A stretch of DNA of 64,000 nt from Mesostigma viride (GCA_009746045.1 RPFO01000175.1:4842769-4906768); one strand, 5' to 3'. Counted from the stretch's first letter, positions 22,430-55,800 are shown. The notes: a model not told the origin generated them from the sequence alone. A program made the numbers and translations.

Positions 22430-22946
22430 GGAATATACCAGTTGTGTAGATTAGACAGGCTTAGCCTTTGCAGTGGCCCACGCGCATGTGCGCCCATAAT
22501 GGCCCCCATGGATGATACTTTCAGTATTTAGCCACGCCCTGCCTACAATGGGACCTCCCACGGATGACGCATTAATAAGAATTTAGCCATCATTGCTATG
22601 CCTATGCAGGGAGTTACTCTCTGCTGAGATGCCATGTGTACACCAGCTATAGCCTAGCCACATACCTTCTGGACACCCCATATGTCATGTGCACAGGCCT
22701 TCTAGGCCCGGCCTCTCCTCAAGCCGCCCCCCTGGGTGCCTGTGCTTGTTAAGGAGGCATTAACCATATCATGGCGGTGCAGGTGCACCTTGTGCACCCA
22801 GAGCAGGTGATAGTTGTACATCCTCCACCTGCAGTTTGTCGCCCTGATTGTATTACAAACCCATAGATGCCCCTTTCTCAGGGCTATGTGTTACATATAT
22901 GCTCCCAACGGAGCTATGATTTTAATTAATAAATAAATTAATTATT
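22430..22946. other. Intergenic, no gene seen
   Basis: The sequence between the two inverted ORF1 remnants has no meaningful open frame. An AT-rich TTAATTAATAAATAAATT stretch sits at the right end (22921-22943). Confidence 0.5.
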
Positions 22947-23911
22947 CTACACTGCTATAATGCTGTATTCCCCTAAGCTGGGGCTTCTGGAGTCGCTGGG
23001 GTCGCGCGCGGGGGTCGCTTGCCAGGGCTTGTGGCCGACATAGATATTACACCGGCATCCCCGCCGTGGTCCAACATTAAATCGCAAGCCAACCCTCTTA
23101 GGTTTAGGGGGGTACATTGCGAAGCCGTAGTCCGCTGGAGCTGGAGGTAGGTCGGCCATATAGCTCCTGTCGCCGTTGTTGCTCAGCGCCAGGGTCAAGT
23201 CGTTGTCCAAGGTGAAGGGAGTCTTCTCGAGCCGCTTGCGGCGTCTGAGAAACGAAATCTTGTCCGCGGGGTTCTCAAAGATGAGAAGAAGCGGGGGCGC
23301 CCCTGCCTCACTCCCGCGCGCGGGGAAGGCGGTGGGCGGCCAGCTTGATCTCACCAAGGAGACCCATGCGACCAAGGATTTGCTCTCAAATGCCTGTGCA
23401 AGCTTCTCGCCGGAATTCTCACCTTCCACCATGTCGAAGTTTTTGACGATGACGTTTAGGCTGCATGCGCTTCAATGGCGAGCTCGGCCTCCTCGCGGAG
23501 GTCAAGCTTCTGCCGCTGGAGCTGTGCTGCGACGGCGGAGGTGGTGGAGGTGGTGTGTTGCATGTCCGCCCAGGTCTGGGTGGGAGGAGCACCGCCAGCC
23601 AGGCCAGCGGGGGCTGGCTTGGCGGCAATGCCCTTCACCGCCTGGGCGGTGATGCCTGCGGTGTTTTGCAGGCATCCGATGGTGATGGCCGGTTGTCCTG
23701 GAGGTGCTTGTTGATGTCGCGGAGCTGGGCGGTGATGGAGTCGGTGGGGTCGGTGGGGCCGGTGGGTGGGTGGGTGGAGGCAAGGAGGGTGGCGGTGGCG
23801 GTGGAGATGGCGGGTAGCTCAGCAGCCAGCGTGCGGCCCACAGCTGCCACATCTGCAGCGAGGGGCGTCACGTGCTCAGTGCTGTGAGACGGCTTCTTGG
23901 AGGTGGAGGAG
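22947..23911 (-). pseudogene. Frameshifted L1-type LINE ORF1
   Basis: Reading right to left, an open stretch without an initiating ATG gives a Thr/Ala/Leu-rich N-terminus (HSTEHVTPLAADVAAVGRTL), then a linker and a helical region ending LREEAELAIEAHAA. A frame change near 23459 leads to NVIVKNFDMVEGENSGEKL, an RRM-like strand typical of L1 ORF1, then FENPADKISFLRRRKRL and TLDNDLTLA. A second frame change follows inside the segment homologous to QQQRRRELWPTYL of the plus-strand copy. At least two frameshifts and the missing start make it a pseudogene. L1 ORF1 proteins bind RNA as coiled-coil trimers. The family assignment rests on this motif order and is moderate. Confidence 0.55.
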
Positions 23912-24126
23912 GAAGGTTATTCAATAATTGGTTATGTCCTATTATTTTTTCTCCTACACCGTTCTCTTTAATGTCTTCACGAGTTCCTATTTATTACTAT
24001 CCCTGTCAGTGTGATAGTTATATTCCTATCTAATTTTTCACCTTGAACTTGAATTTGAATGGCCGCGGAGTGAGCTGGACACAAGGCGTTTGACCCTGTT
24101 GGATTGGAGATCCCGGCCGTGTATAC
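23912..24126. other. Possible 5' flank of the ORF1 remnant
   Basis: No gene is seen. The sequence is AT-rich on the left and GC-rich on the right, and nothing here could be assigned. Confidence 0.4.
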
Positions 24127-24210
24127 CATTAATTAATTAATTAATTAATTATTATTTAATTAATTATTTAATTAATTAATTAATTAATAGACACGTGACT
24201 GCGTCACGTG
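24127..24210. repeat. (TTAA)n tract followed by a CACGTG palindrome
   Basis: TTAATTAATT units run from about 24127 to 24189. Immediately after, 24192-24210 is CACGTGAC-TGC-GTCACGTG, an 8-bp stem containing two CACGTG (G-box/E-box) cores. A shorter (TTAA)n tract recurs at about 24714-24735. Confidence 0.85.
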
Positions 24211-24416
24211 AGCATATAGGTCCTCAGTGGGAGGGGTACATTGGATGGAATGGATGATGTAAGCCATCTTGGTCCTAGTTACAGGGTTGTGGGCACCACG
24301 GCCCGAATCGCTATGAATGCCATACACGGTCACATGCGGAGCCCCCACAGACTAATTGGGGGTGGTCTCCTTCATCACTATTTGCCATCTATCCTTGCGT
24401 ACCATCTGCCTCCATA

Positions 24417-24686
24417 TTACAGATAAACCAGGAGGCTGCCCGGGTGTGAGCCTGTCACGTCTAGCCCGTAGCACATGTCCATGCCGAGTCTATCACGAAA
24501 AGTCCGCGGGGGGCGGCCCTGCCGCGCGCGGCCTGGGGCACGCCAGGTGAGGACATAACGCCCAGGCTGGGCGGGCTTGGTGCCAGCTAGTCTATCTGAT
24601 GTGTCTACGTGATCTGTGCGGGCCAGGTGCCCGGCTAGGCCCAGGCGCCTGTGCCTAAGAATGTGGGAAACATAGGGCAAATCCAA
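24417..24686 (-). pseudogene. LINE reverse transcriptase C-terminal remnant
   Basis: The minus-strand frame reads LPYVSHILRHRRLGLAGHLA followed by RTD and later GRPPRTFRDRLGMDM. The wording 'RRLxxxGHxxR' then 'GRPxxTxxDxL' is typical of the region after the RT thumb in LINE polyproteins. Only this piece is present and no catalytic motifs are found. Confidence 0.6.
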
Positions 24687-24907
24687 GCGTACAAATCCTC
24701 ATTACTAGTGTGCAATTAATTAATTAATTAATTAGACTCGTGCTCCCGTTGGGGAGTCACGGAGCATTAACCCCGATGGATGGATGGATGGGTGCAAACA
24801 TTCCTACCGGTCTAATCTATCTACATTGGCTACATACTACATCTATCTACGTACAGCATTCTAACTACAACATCTATCTAGGCAGCCGCACGCTGCCCTA
24901 GGGGGAG

Positions 24908-25387
24908 CTATCTGTCGTGCCTCCCGCGGGACTGCACACGCGGGCGCTTCCCCACTGGGGGGGGCTCGTTGTCCTCTATGACCTGGGCCCACTTGGCCTT
25001 GTCCATCATCTTCTTCCAAATCACGGAGAGGCCTAGGCCCCCCATGTCCTCTACTAGCTGTTCTTTGAAGGTGCGGGCCTTGCGGCGTCTAACATCACTG
25101 GGCCCAGCCCACGTAGTGTGCAAACCAAAGGGGATGTCAAGGGTCTTGCGCAGCATCCAAGTGGTGACATTGCCGTGGAGTCGCTGCTCCAGCTCCTGCG
25201 TCAGTGTCCAGGTCTCGGCGCCGAAGGTCACGATCGCCGTGTACCATGGGCGCTGAAAAATTGAACTCCTGACCCAAAATCCAATAACGTCGCCTATATG
25301 CTTCACCATATCCCAGCAGTGACCTCTTTCTTTTTTAAAACTATTCTTCTTAATTTTTCCGTTCACCCCTTCGTATTTTTTCTTCAT
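24908..25387 (-). pseudogene. LINE reverse transcriptase C-terminal remnant, internally deleted
   Basis: The minus-strand frame contains FGAETWTLTQELEQRLHGN, then WMLRKTLDIPFGLHTT, then RRRKARTFKEQLVEDMGGLG. 'YGSETWTLT...RLDGxxTRMLRKALxI' is the classic post-RT block of LINE ORF2 proteins. The 'RRLRxxGHxxR' segment expected between these pieces is missing, although a separate copy of it lies 0.25 kb away at 24417-24686. Catalytic RT motifs are absent. The ORF is a truncated, decayed copy. Confidence 0.7.
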
Positions 25388-25674
25388 ATTTTTGTTTTAT
25401 TCTATAAGCCTTTTGATTGTTTGTTACCAACTGTCTCCCTTCATGCAGGTCTTCCTACCCCACGCGGCTCCCGCGGTCTTCGCGTCTTTCCTCTCAGACA
25501 ACTACCCTAGTCCTTCCACGACATTGGAAGGCCATGCATGCGTCCAGAAATAAATGTCTCACTTAGTAGTACAGTGTGCTTCGCCACTGTTAGTATTCTG
25601 ATCAGGCAAAGGTGAAAACCTTTGCGTTCAGTGCCGGGCCGCGGAAAACGCGGAAAACGCGATCTGCAAATGAA

Positions 25675-25760
25675 TCCGACCGGAATCGAACTGGGGACCT
25701 CTCGCACCAATTTTGCTGACTATAGGACGGACGTCTCCGGTTACCATGGCATCGCCAACT
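25675..25760 (-). mobile_element. tRNA-like SINE head (A/B-box-like)
   Basis: On the minus strand GATGCCATGGTAACCGGAGAC is followed about 45 nt later by CAGTTCGATTCCGG, close to a pol III B box (GGTTCGANTCC). The same order and spacing recurs on the plus strand at 62701-62768. No cloverleaf with good acceptor and anticodon stems could be drawn, so a tRNA-derived SINE is more likely than a tRNA gene. Confidence 0.4.
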
Positions 25761-25842
25761 TACACCTACAGTCATCCGCAAAAGTTCTCCTGTCCGGGGA
25801 GTGATGCAAGTTAGTATATCTAGGTGTCTCAAGAACTAAGCC

Positions 25843-25962
25843 GGGTGGGTGGGTGGGTGGGTGGGTGGGTGGGTAGGTGGGTGGGTGGGTGGGTGGGTGG
25901 GTGGGTGGGTGGGTGGGTGGGTGGGTGGGTGGGTGGGTGGGTGGGTGGGTGGGTGGGTGGGT
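25843..25962. repeat. (GGGT)n microsatellite
   Basis: About 30 GGGT units with one GGTA variant. G-quadruplex formation on the plus strand is plausible. Open frames across it (PTHP repeats on minus) are artefacts of the repeat. Confidence 0.95.
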
Positions 25963-26418
25963 TAGCATAGGACTCTGTGGCATGCCCATGCGCATGACAC
26001 GCTTGTTCAAGCAAGGACTTACTTACAAATGCAAACACAGTGCCGTGGGTTGTGGGTGAAACCTGGGTATGCCCCTGAAGCCCCTCAGGCCCCGGGAGAA
26101 TCCTTTGCATTCTCCTAGGCCACCGGAGGCTAGCATGCAACCACCCGCCCCACACCCGTCATCATGGCCGAGCCTACAGTCGCCTTAGATAGTCCGGATG
26201 ACGCGAAGTTGCTATCTGCAACTCCAGACCTGAGCGAGTGAGTCGCGCCACTTGCCTTTGCGGGGGCAGTATCCGTGTAGAAAAGTACCTCATCGGGGTA
26301 CTCCGTGGCATGCCTTCAGGACATTTCACGCACTTACTTACTCACAGCGCCATGAAACCACACTACAAGTGGCAATCTTTACCATGCAATTCCTCCAACG
26401 AGAGGCCTCGTCTGCCGA
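25963..26418. other. 3' flank of the CABIN1-type gene
   Basis: No separate gene is seen. The convergent side of the minus-strand gene probably holds its 3' UTR just left of the stop at 26419. Confidence 0.4.
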
Positions 26419-47548
<21,130 letters not shown>

Positions 47549-49038
47549 GGTGACTATGGGTATGAGAAGCAGAGCAGAAAGCTTAGGAAAGCCACACGCC
47601 GGGACGGTTGTAGCCGGCTACGTATACGTTATTGAATAAGCTTTATTGGCGGGTATGGAGCACAGGCAAGACTGCAAATTGGCAGGAAATCTTCTGGGTC
47701 TTGCCTAAACCCACTCGAGCGGCCTGACAATCGTCCCCATCAACTAGCGATTGTGATTTTTTGTGAAAGAACACATCGACCACTTAGTCGTGTGCAAATA
47801 TATATTGCGAAGTATCTAGCTAATTCAAGAGTATTGCCTCATTTTAAACATCTTTTTTAAATCTAATGCTAAGTCCCGCATGGCTGTGCTCAATTTCTCG
47901 GTATCGTACGCACAGACGAAGGGTCGAAGGCGTCTATACAGACAAGGTGTCTGCCTGCTTAGTATCGAGGTACATAGGTAGGCAATACGTAACATTCAGG
48001 CAAGCTGTCTATTGTGTGTTTTTTATGGCGGAGAAAACAGCGCGGGGCAGGCAAATTTGCGCGGGAATGTTCAGAGAAACATGGCAGACAAGCGCGGGCG
48101 TTCGTCACGGGCCGCGCGGTCGCTCGACACTCATTTGGCGCGGCGTTCAGGGTCCAGCGCCGCTGGACCGTGCGGCGCGGCGCGGCAGCAATCTGAGAGC
48201 TGTTGGCAGGTTGATCTCAGGGTTGACCTTGGTGAAACAAGCAGCTGAATGGCTCGTGTTCAGTTGGCGACTTGACGAAGCCTCTCCCGAGTCCCGACCC
48301 AGCAAACTACCCAGCGCTCAGCAAGTTGTGTCTGTTCTACTCCCGCTGCCCTTGGGCGGCGTGGGAAACAACAACAACAACAACAACAACTCCCGCTGCC
48401 CGCGGTATGGCGGCCGTTGACCGTCCCGTTATTTTGGAGGGACTGAACTGATCTGAACAACCCCGTTATTTTGGAGGGAAATGGGCGGATGGTGCGCGCA
48501 GCGAAACCCCTAGAACTAGGGACCAGAACGCTCTGCACTGGGCCATGCGTTTGAAGTTTGGGACATGACGATGCGGGCGTTCGTGCTAGGGCGTTCCCTC
48601 CGTTGCGCCCGTGCCAGTGGCCTCGGGTATAGAGCTTGCTCGAGGTGCACAAACACTGGAGAGTGGCAGTGCGCTTGTGACGGACGTTGAGGGGCTTATT
48701 CCTGTGAGATTCCACCCGCCTTACACCGCATGGGCGACGCTTAGACAAGTGGGCTCTCTGCACATTCGGTGTATAAATGAACCCGGTTCCCATAGACGAA
48801 CGGTGCTGTCGATCTCACGCCCGTATGAAATCGCGTGCGGTGGGCTAGTGTACGTTTCCCCGTGCCATGCAGATAGCATGGGGAACGCGGTTGAAGCAGA
48901 TATTGTGAATAACGAGCATGGTCAGCTTCCGATGCCACGCTTATAACAGGCGAGAGTAGTTATCTAATAGCCGTCTTTTTTAAGTAACTGTCCCCGGGAT
49001 TTTGAACCCCGCTGTGGGCGGCGTAATTTTTCGTAGGG
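47549..49038. promoter_or_regulatory. Divergent intergenic region between CABIN1-type gene and exportin-1
   Basis: This 1.49-kb region separates the two start codons. Visible elements: TTTGGCGC at 48134-48141 (an E2F-type core), a GGTCCAGC-GCC-GCTGGACC hairpin at 48151-48169, and a repeated CCCGTTATTTTGGAGGGA at about 48425 and 48462. There is also an (AAC)n run at 48368-48390 and GTATAAATG near 48771, a TATA-like sequence about 265 bp upstream of the exportin ATG. No convincing gene lies here. Promoter function is inferred from position. Confidence 0.55.
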
Positions 49039-52000
49039 ATGGCGGAGAAGCTTCTTGATTTTTCCTTGCCGTTCGACGTGCCGCTGCTGGACGCCACAGT
49101 CACCTCTTTCTATGGAGCTGGCAGTAATGAACAGGTCAGTTGTGGTTGTAGCCGTAGCTTTGTGCGGCAAGGCGCATGGCGGCCCTTGCCTGGCGGGAAC
49201 CCGTCCTTTTTGCTTTTGCCGTCTTGGCGACTGCCTTCGCTTGCTGCCTTACGTCCGCGTATCTGATGTTTTGTCGACATGGCGTTTTCTTTCTCGACTT
49301 GGGGGTGGGGGTGGGGGGCGGGAGCAGCGCATAGCCGCGGAATCCGTCTTGCGGCAACTACAGGAACATCCAGATGCATGGACCAAAGTCGACGGCATCA
49401 TTGAAAAGAGCACCAGTGTGAATACCAAGTATTTCGCCCTCCAGGTATACTTCCCATACAAATATGGGCTTGTAGTTGAGCTGGCAACTTTGTTATCTGC
49501 ATCTGCGGTTGCATGTTTTATTTATTTATTATTATATTTTTTTAAAAAATAGCCTTGACAGTCACACAGTGAGCTCCCAGGTTTCTTTGTGCAGGTATTG
49601 GTGTTTGCGTTATGCGGTGGTCATGCATAAGATCTCTGACGTTTGATAGTTATGCCTGCGCGTTTATTGGGCCTGTGTTTTTCTCATTTACGGTTACAAC
49701 CCCTCTGTCTTGAACATCAGAAAAGTGTTCCAGAGAATGATTTCTCAACGTCCCCATCCCTTTGAACGCCTTTTGTCGCTGTTGGTGAGAAAGACCTGGT
49801 ACTGGTTACTGGTTACTGGTCCTTATTTTCTCTGTGTCACGTCCTGCTATCTTGAGCTCATGTGCGTGTGTAAAAGCTTTGCTGAACTTCTGCCCCCCTT
49901 TGTTTTGGGAGTGAAGCCGTTCCCCCTTGTGGGGAGTATAGAACCCCCCTCTTTGTTGGCATTAGGGAGTTTTTCTTCCATCTGCTTTCGCACGATCCGG
50001 TTGCCTTCCTTGGGGGAACCTGGACCCCGTGGAATGATGGCTTTTTTGCCCATGCACGCTTGTGCTTTAGGCGGGGGGGGGAGGGGGGCTGCCGGGTTGG
50101 GTCTGGAGGTGTGAGGGGGGTTGTATGTATGTATGTATGTATGTTGGTTCGTTCGTTCGTTGGTTCGTTCGTTGGTTCGTTCGTTCGTTCGTTCGTTCGT
50201 TCGTTCGTTCGTTCGTTCGTTCGTTCGTTCGTTCGTTCGTTCGTTCGTTCGTTCGTTCGTTCGTTCGTTCGTTCGTTCGTTCGTTCGTTCGTTCGTTCGT
50301 TCGTTCGTTCGTTCGTTCGTTCGTTCGTTCGTTCGTTCGTTCGTTCGTTCGTTCGTTCGTTCGTTCGTTCGTTCGTTCGTTCGTTCGTTCGTTCGTTCGT
50401 TCGTTCGTTCGTTCGTTCGTTCGTTCGTTCGTTCGTTCGTTCGTTCGTTCGTTCGTTCGTTCGTTCGTTCGTTCGTTCGTTCGTTCGTTCGTTCGTTCGT
50501 TCGTTCGTTCGTTCGTTCGTTCGTTCGTTCGTTCGTTCGTTCGTTCGTTCGTTCGTTCGTTCGTTCGTTCGTTCGTTCGTTCGTTCGTTCGTTCGTTCGT
50601 TCGTTCGTTCGTTCGTTCGTTCGTTCGTTCGTTCGTTCGTTCGTTCGTTCGTTCGTTCGTTCGTTCGTTCGTTCGTTCGTTCGTTCGTTCGTTCGTTCGT
50701 TCGTTCGTTCGTTCGTTCGTTCGTTCGTTCGTTCGTTCGTTCGTTCGTTCGTTCGTTCGTTCGTTCGTTCGTTCGTTCGTTCGTTCGTTCGTTCGTTCGT
50801 TCGTTCGTTCGTTCGTTCGTTCGTTCGTTCGTTCGTTCGTTCGTTCGTTCGTTCGTTCGTTCGTTCGTTCGTTCGTTCGTTCGTTCGTTCGTTCGTTCGT
50901 TCGTTCGTTCGTTCGTTCGTTCGTTCGTTCGTTCGTTCGTTCGTTCGTTCGTTCGTTCGTTCGTTCGTTCGTTCGTTCGTTCGTTCGTTCGTTCGTTCGT
51001 TCGTTCGTTCGTTCGTTCGTTCGTTCGTTCGTTCGTTCGTTCGTTCGTTCGTTCGTTCGTTCGTTCGTTCGTTCGTTCGTTCGTTCGTTCGTTCGTTCGT
51101 TCGTTCGTTCGTTCGTTCGTTCGTTCGTTCGTTCGTTCGTTCGTTCGTTCGTTCGTTCGTTCGTTCGTTCGTTCGTTCGTTCGTTCGTTCGTTCGTTCGT
51201 TCGTTCGTTCGTTCGTTCGTTCGTTCGTTCGTTCGTTCGTTCGTTCGTTCGTTCGTTCGTTCGTTCGTTCGTTCGTTCGTTCGTTCGTTCGTTCGTTCGT
51301 TCGTTCGTTCGTTCGTTCGTTCGTTCGTTCGTTCGTTCGTTCGTTCGTTCGTTCGTTCGTTCGTTCGTTCGTTCGTTCGTTCGTTCGTTCGTTCGTTCGT
51401 TCGTTCGTTCGTTCGTTCGTTCGTTCGTTCGTTCGTTCGTTCGTTCGTTCGTTCGTTCGTTCGTTCGTTCGTTCGTTCGTTCGTTCGTTCGTTCGTTCGT
51501 TCGTTCGTTCGTTCGTTCGTTCGTTCGTTCGTTCGTTCGTTCGTTCGTTCGTTCGTTCGTTCGTTCGTTCGTTCGTTCGTTCGTTCGTTCGTTCGTTCGT
51601 TCGTTCGTTCGTTCGTTCGTTCGTTCGTTCGTTCGTTCGTTCGTTCGTTCGTTCGTTCGTTCGTTCGTTCGTTCGTTCGTTCGTTCGTTCGTTCGTTCGT
51701 TCGTTCGTTCGTTCGTTCGTTCGTTCGTTCGTTCGTTCGTTCGTTCGTTCGTTCGTTCGTTCGTTCGTTCGTTCGTTCGTTCGTTCGTTCGTTCGTTCGT
51801 TCGTTCGTTCGTTCGTTCGTTCGTTCGTTCGTTCGTTCGTTCGTTCGTTCGTTCGTTCGTTCGTTCGTTCGTTCGTTCGTTCGTTCGTTCGTTCGTTCGT
51901 TCGTTCGTTCGTTCGTTCGTTCGTTCGTTCGTTCGTTCGTTCGTTCGTTCGTTCGTTCGTTCGTTCGTTCGTTCGTTCGTTCGTTCGTTCGTTCGTTCGT

Positions 52001-52065
52001 TCGTTCGTTCGTTCGTTCGTTCGTTCGCTCGCTCGCTCGCTCGCTCGCTCGCTCGCTCGCTCGCT

Positions 52066-52096
<31 letters not shown>

Positions 52097-52836
52097 TCGT
52101 TCGTTCGTTTGTTTGTTTGTTTGTTTGTTTGTTTGTTTGTTTGTTTGTTTGTTTGTTTGTTTGTATTTGTTTTGTTTTGTTTTTCCCCCGCAAAGTGGAA
52201 ACTGCAATGGTTGGGAGATGTTCTGTTTGTGCCGGTGGTTTGTGCTGTTTTTCTTTTACATGGGTGGGATGGTAAAATAGCTCTTACAATTGAAGCTTGG
52301 TGAACTACAGTTAGTCGTCAGGCAAGTGGCAAGGCTACAGATGCCCTCGGAGTTCGTCTTGTATGTCGTGCGATGCGTGTTTGTATGCATGTGTATGTTT
52401 TATCACGGCACCTCGGCCTGGTTGACTCATTCGGATGTTTGGTCTCCGTAACTCTGCTCTACACGTCCGCTTTATTGCTCCCCTACCTTTGGGGCGAGGT
52501 GGGGGGGCACCTACATCCCCATTGGTCCCCGCTACGCTTGCCCCCTGCGTGTCTTCTACCTTCGCTTGGTACCTGCCCTCTCCATCCTGCGTCTGCGCTC
52601 CTATCACAGCTGGCTATTCGTTCCTTCTATTCTTGCTTTCAAACTTTTTATTCTGGCTTCCAATCTCTCTATTCTTGCTCCCTATCTCTCTATTTTTGCT
52701 TCCTATCTCTCGCTTCTGGCTTCCTATTATTCTGTCAGTCCATCACCGCTGCCTAAGCATCCACTGTAAAAACCCTGGGTCCCTGAACCATGCTTGCGTG
52801 CATGTTCCTGTGCACACACTTGTGTTGTGTGTGTGT

Positions 52837-52879
<43 letters not shown>

Positions 52880-55800
52880 TGATTGTCTATGTGTGTGTCT
52901 GTGTGTCTGTGTGTCTGTGTGTCTGTCCATGTCCATGTCTTTTCTGTGAGTTCGATTGTGTCTTGCTGTGTATGCGTGTGTCCATGTGCGTGTGTGCGTG
53001 CACGTTCCTGTATCTGCGCACGTGCTTGCGTTTGCGTAGATTCTGGAGAATCTGGTCAAGTATCGATGGAACATGCTGCCCATGGAGCAGCGGGACGGCA
53101 TCAAGAATTACGTCTCCAACCTCATCATCAAGGTGAGGGGGAGGGGGGAAGGGGCGAGGAGAAGGGAGTGGGCAGTTGGGAGTAAGCAGCAGGTAGTGAA
53201 TGAACAGGGTATGAGCAAGGAGCATCATATGAGCAGTATCCTACTGTGTGTGTCTTTTCGGAATTGGTGGTAAAAAGGAAGGCAGAAGAAGTACTGTTTT
53301 GTTTCGGAGTGTGGGCATTAAGACAGGGAGTAGGCAGAAGGTCCTGCGTGGAGCTCCAGTCGCAAAATTTTTTTCCCATAGCAATCAATTACGTTTTTTT
53401 TTTGCCAGCATTCCCTGTTTGGATGGGCCGGTGTTGGTCATTACGCCGGGATGGGGCAGTGCTGTACGAATGGAGCCCCTTCTGTGTCTGTTCCCGATGG
53501 CATGAGACCCTGGCCTGTGACCCTCTCCCCCACCCCTTTCCCGCCCTACCCCCTCACCTGCACCGCCGCCCACCCCTGCCCCCCACCCCTCCACCCCCCC
53601 TCCCACACCACGCTCTTGTCCCCACCCCTGCTTAGTGGCTTCTATTCTTCCCACCCCCAACCCACTGCGCTCGCCTGTCCTTCTAATTTTTATGTCCAAG
53701 TCTGCTCGTGATGGGCCAGTGCCTGTGGTATCGCCCGGTCTACCCACTCCTGGTGGCCGCTGTATTCTACAAAGCAGGGGCTGATTTCACGTGCAGGCAG
53801 TCACTAAGTAATGTAGAGCCATGGCTGATTCACGTACAAGCCATGTCAGCCGGTGTCCTCTCCATACCCCACGCTCACATACCTGCCTGTGCCTTCCTTG
53901 GTAATCACCCATTGCGCAACGGTGGCGTGCCATCATGTGGCACTGGCCTGAGTCTTGACCGCCTTATCTGGGTATTCATGGATAGAACAGTTACATAGGA
54001 TGATTCTCCCGATTTCTGGCCTGCGCTGGTTGTCTCCTTGACATAGGATGACAGTAACATGTTACTACAGTTTCCCAGTATATTCTTGGCGCATGATAGC
54101 TGGCCTCTGCGCCCACCCACGCACGCATGCCATGCCACATCAACCCTCGAGCCAGCCAGCCCCGGCTCTGGGGGTCCTTCCCATCAACACGCGGTGTCAT
54201 AGCTATGGCTCCATGCCATAGCTTTGTCATGGCTCCATGTCATACATTTGTCATGGCTCCATGTCATGGCTATGGCTCCATGTCATAGCTTTGCCCCCAC
54301 TTTTCCCCGGGTCCTCTGTCGAATGTATCGGCTGTTGGACGACCCCGGCTGATGCATGAGTTGTTCGCCTTTTTTTTGTTGGTGATCCCACCGATCGGGG
54401 TCTCAGAAATATGGCAGTATGGCAAAATGGCAATATGGCAATACAGCAATACGGCAATATGGCACTATGGAGTATACATATCACTTAAGGAACATCACAC
54501 AGTGAGCATACAGTGTAAATCCATGTTTGTTTCTAAAAGATGAGGAACTCAAACATTTAATTTCCTAATGTTGTGTTCACAAGTACGGGTTGATGCTAAC
54601 CAGGCGACATCTCTTGGTCCCTACCATCCCCCTCGGCCCCCAACCCTCCCTCCCTTGCGCAGATTTCCACGGACGAGGCAACGTTCCGATCAGAGCACAC
54701 CTTCCTGAACAAGCTGAATGTCATCCTCGTGCAGGTGAGCGAGTCTGATGAGGGAAAAGAGAGATATCTCCAGGACATGGATCTCCCCAGTTTTCCTGCC
54801 TGGCCAATCTAAAGAATGGCGAACGCCTTCATTTGGTGCGGGTCTGTCTTGGCGAGTATTATCTGCTATTCCTTCTGTGTCTTCTTATTCTCCTCCTCCT
54901 CGCCTTTCCCCCTGGTGCTCTTGCTCTGTCGCTCCATTGCTGCGCCCCTCGTAAGTCTTACATGCTTTCGCAGGGCTTCTCACATTGTTTTGTTCTCACT
55001 CGCGGATCTCTCTTCTCAAGCCTTCACAGCTTCATAACCGTCACTCCACTTGAAGAAAAAGAGGGTGCCCTCGAGTGTGGGTGCATGTCACCATTCGTGC
55101 GTCTGTCCGGTGTTGCTCTAGGTGGTTGTGGTTGATGATCTTGGGTGGTTGATAATGTTGGCGAACCGGCTTTGACGTACCATCACCCAGTTCACGGCAG
55201 ACGAAATTGTGACCTGGGTGTTTTAGTCGGTAGCTTGCATCTCCAATGCCACGAACGAAGCGAGGAAAGTCATTTGGGCTCCCCCCCCCCCCCCCCTTTG
55301 CCACGTGTGTCGCGTCTAACGGAAGCGTTTCGGCTCTTCTGCCTGTTCTGACCTAACAACACGCTTGTGGTGTTGTGCATATGGTTGGGACGCCCCGTTG
55401 GTTCCCCCCCCTCCCCCTCTCCCCTCTGCGCCACCCCCCCCCTCCTCAACACACCTACACACCTCCCTCAAACATACACCACACACCTCAAACATACACC
55501 ACACCCCTAAAACACACACAGGTGCTCAAGCATGAATGGCCTGGCCGGTGGCAGTCGTTCATCCCCGACCTGGTGAACGCGTCGCGCAGCAGCGAGACGC
55601 TGTGCGAGAACTGCATGGTCATCCTCAAGGTGGGGTTGGTTATCCTTTGTGTGGGTTGTGTGGGTCATCCTGGATGTGGCTTGCCTACCACTTGTTATTA
55701 CAATAAGACAGATACGAAGTATACTGGGGCGGAGCGCCTTGTATTTGTGGGAACTGCGGGGTGGCTAGTGGTGGTGTCATCCTCGGGGGGGCTAGTGGTG

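Larger units (their letters stand above)
49445..53039 (+). other. Exportin-1 intron 2, dominated by simple repeats
   Basis: The donor GTATAC follows CTCCAG, and the acceptor TTTGCGTAG precedes ATTCTG. Its 3.6 kb consist mostly of a tetranucleotide array with C/T-rich and (GT)n stretches towards the acceptor. No nested gene is seen. Confidence 0.85.

Noticed and set aside
25675-25760. Functional tRNA gene
   Set aside because: It is B-box-like but a cloverleaf cannot be drawn with good stems, so it was kept only as a SINE-like head.
48985-49015. tRNA T-arm-like sequence just upstream of the exportin-1 ATG (minus strand GGGGTTCAAAATCCCG)
   Set aside because: It looks like a T-loop, but no acceptor, D or anticodon arm pairs with it and the loop is one base off consensus.
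49847-52303. Open frames of 700+ codons on both strands (TNER/SFVR repeats)
   Set aside because: GTTC repeats contain no stop codon in any frame. These are simple-sequence artefacts inside an intron.
53246-54543. Short ORFs in exportin-1 intron 3
   Set aside because: They overlap shadow frames in C-rich and simple repeats. The intron is bounded by good splice sites joining conserved exons.
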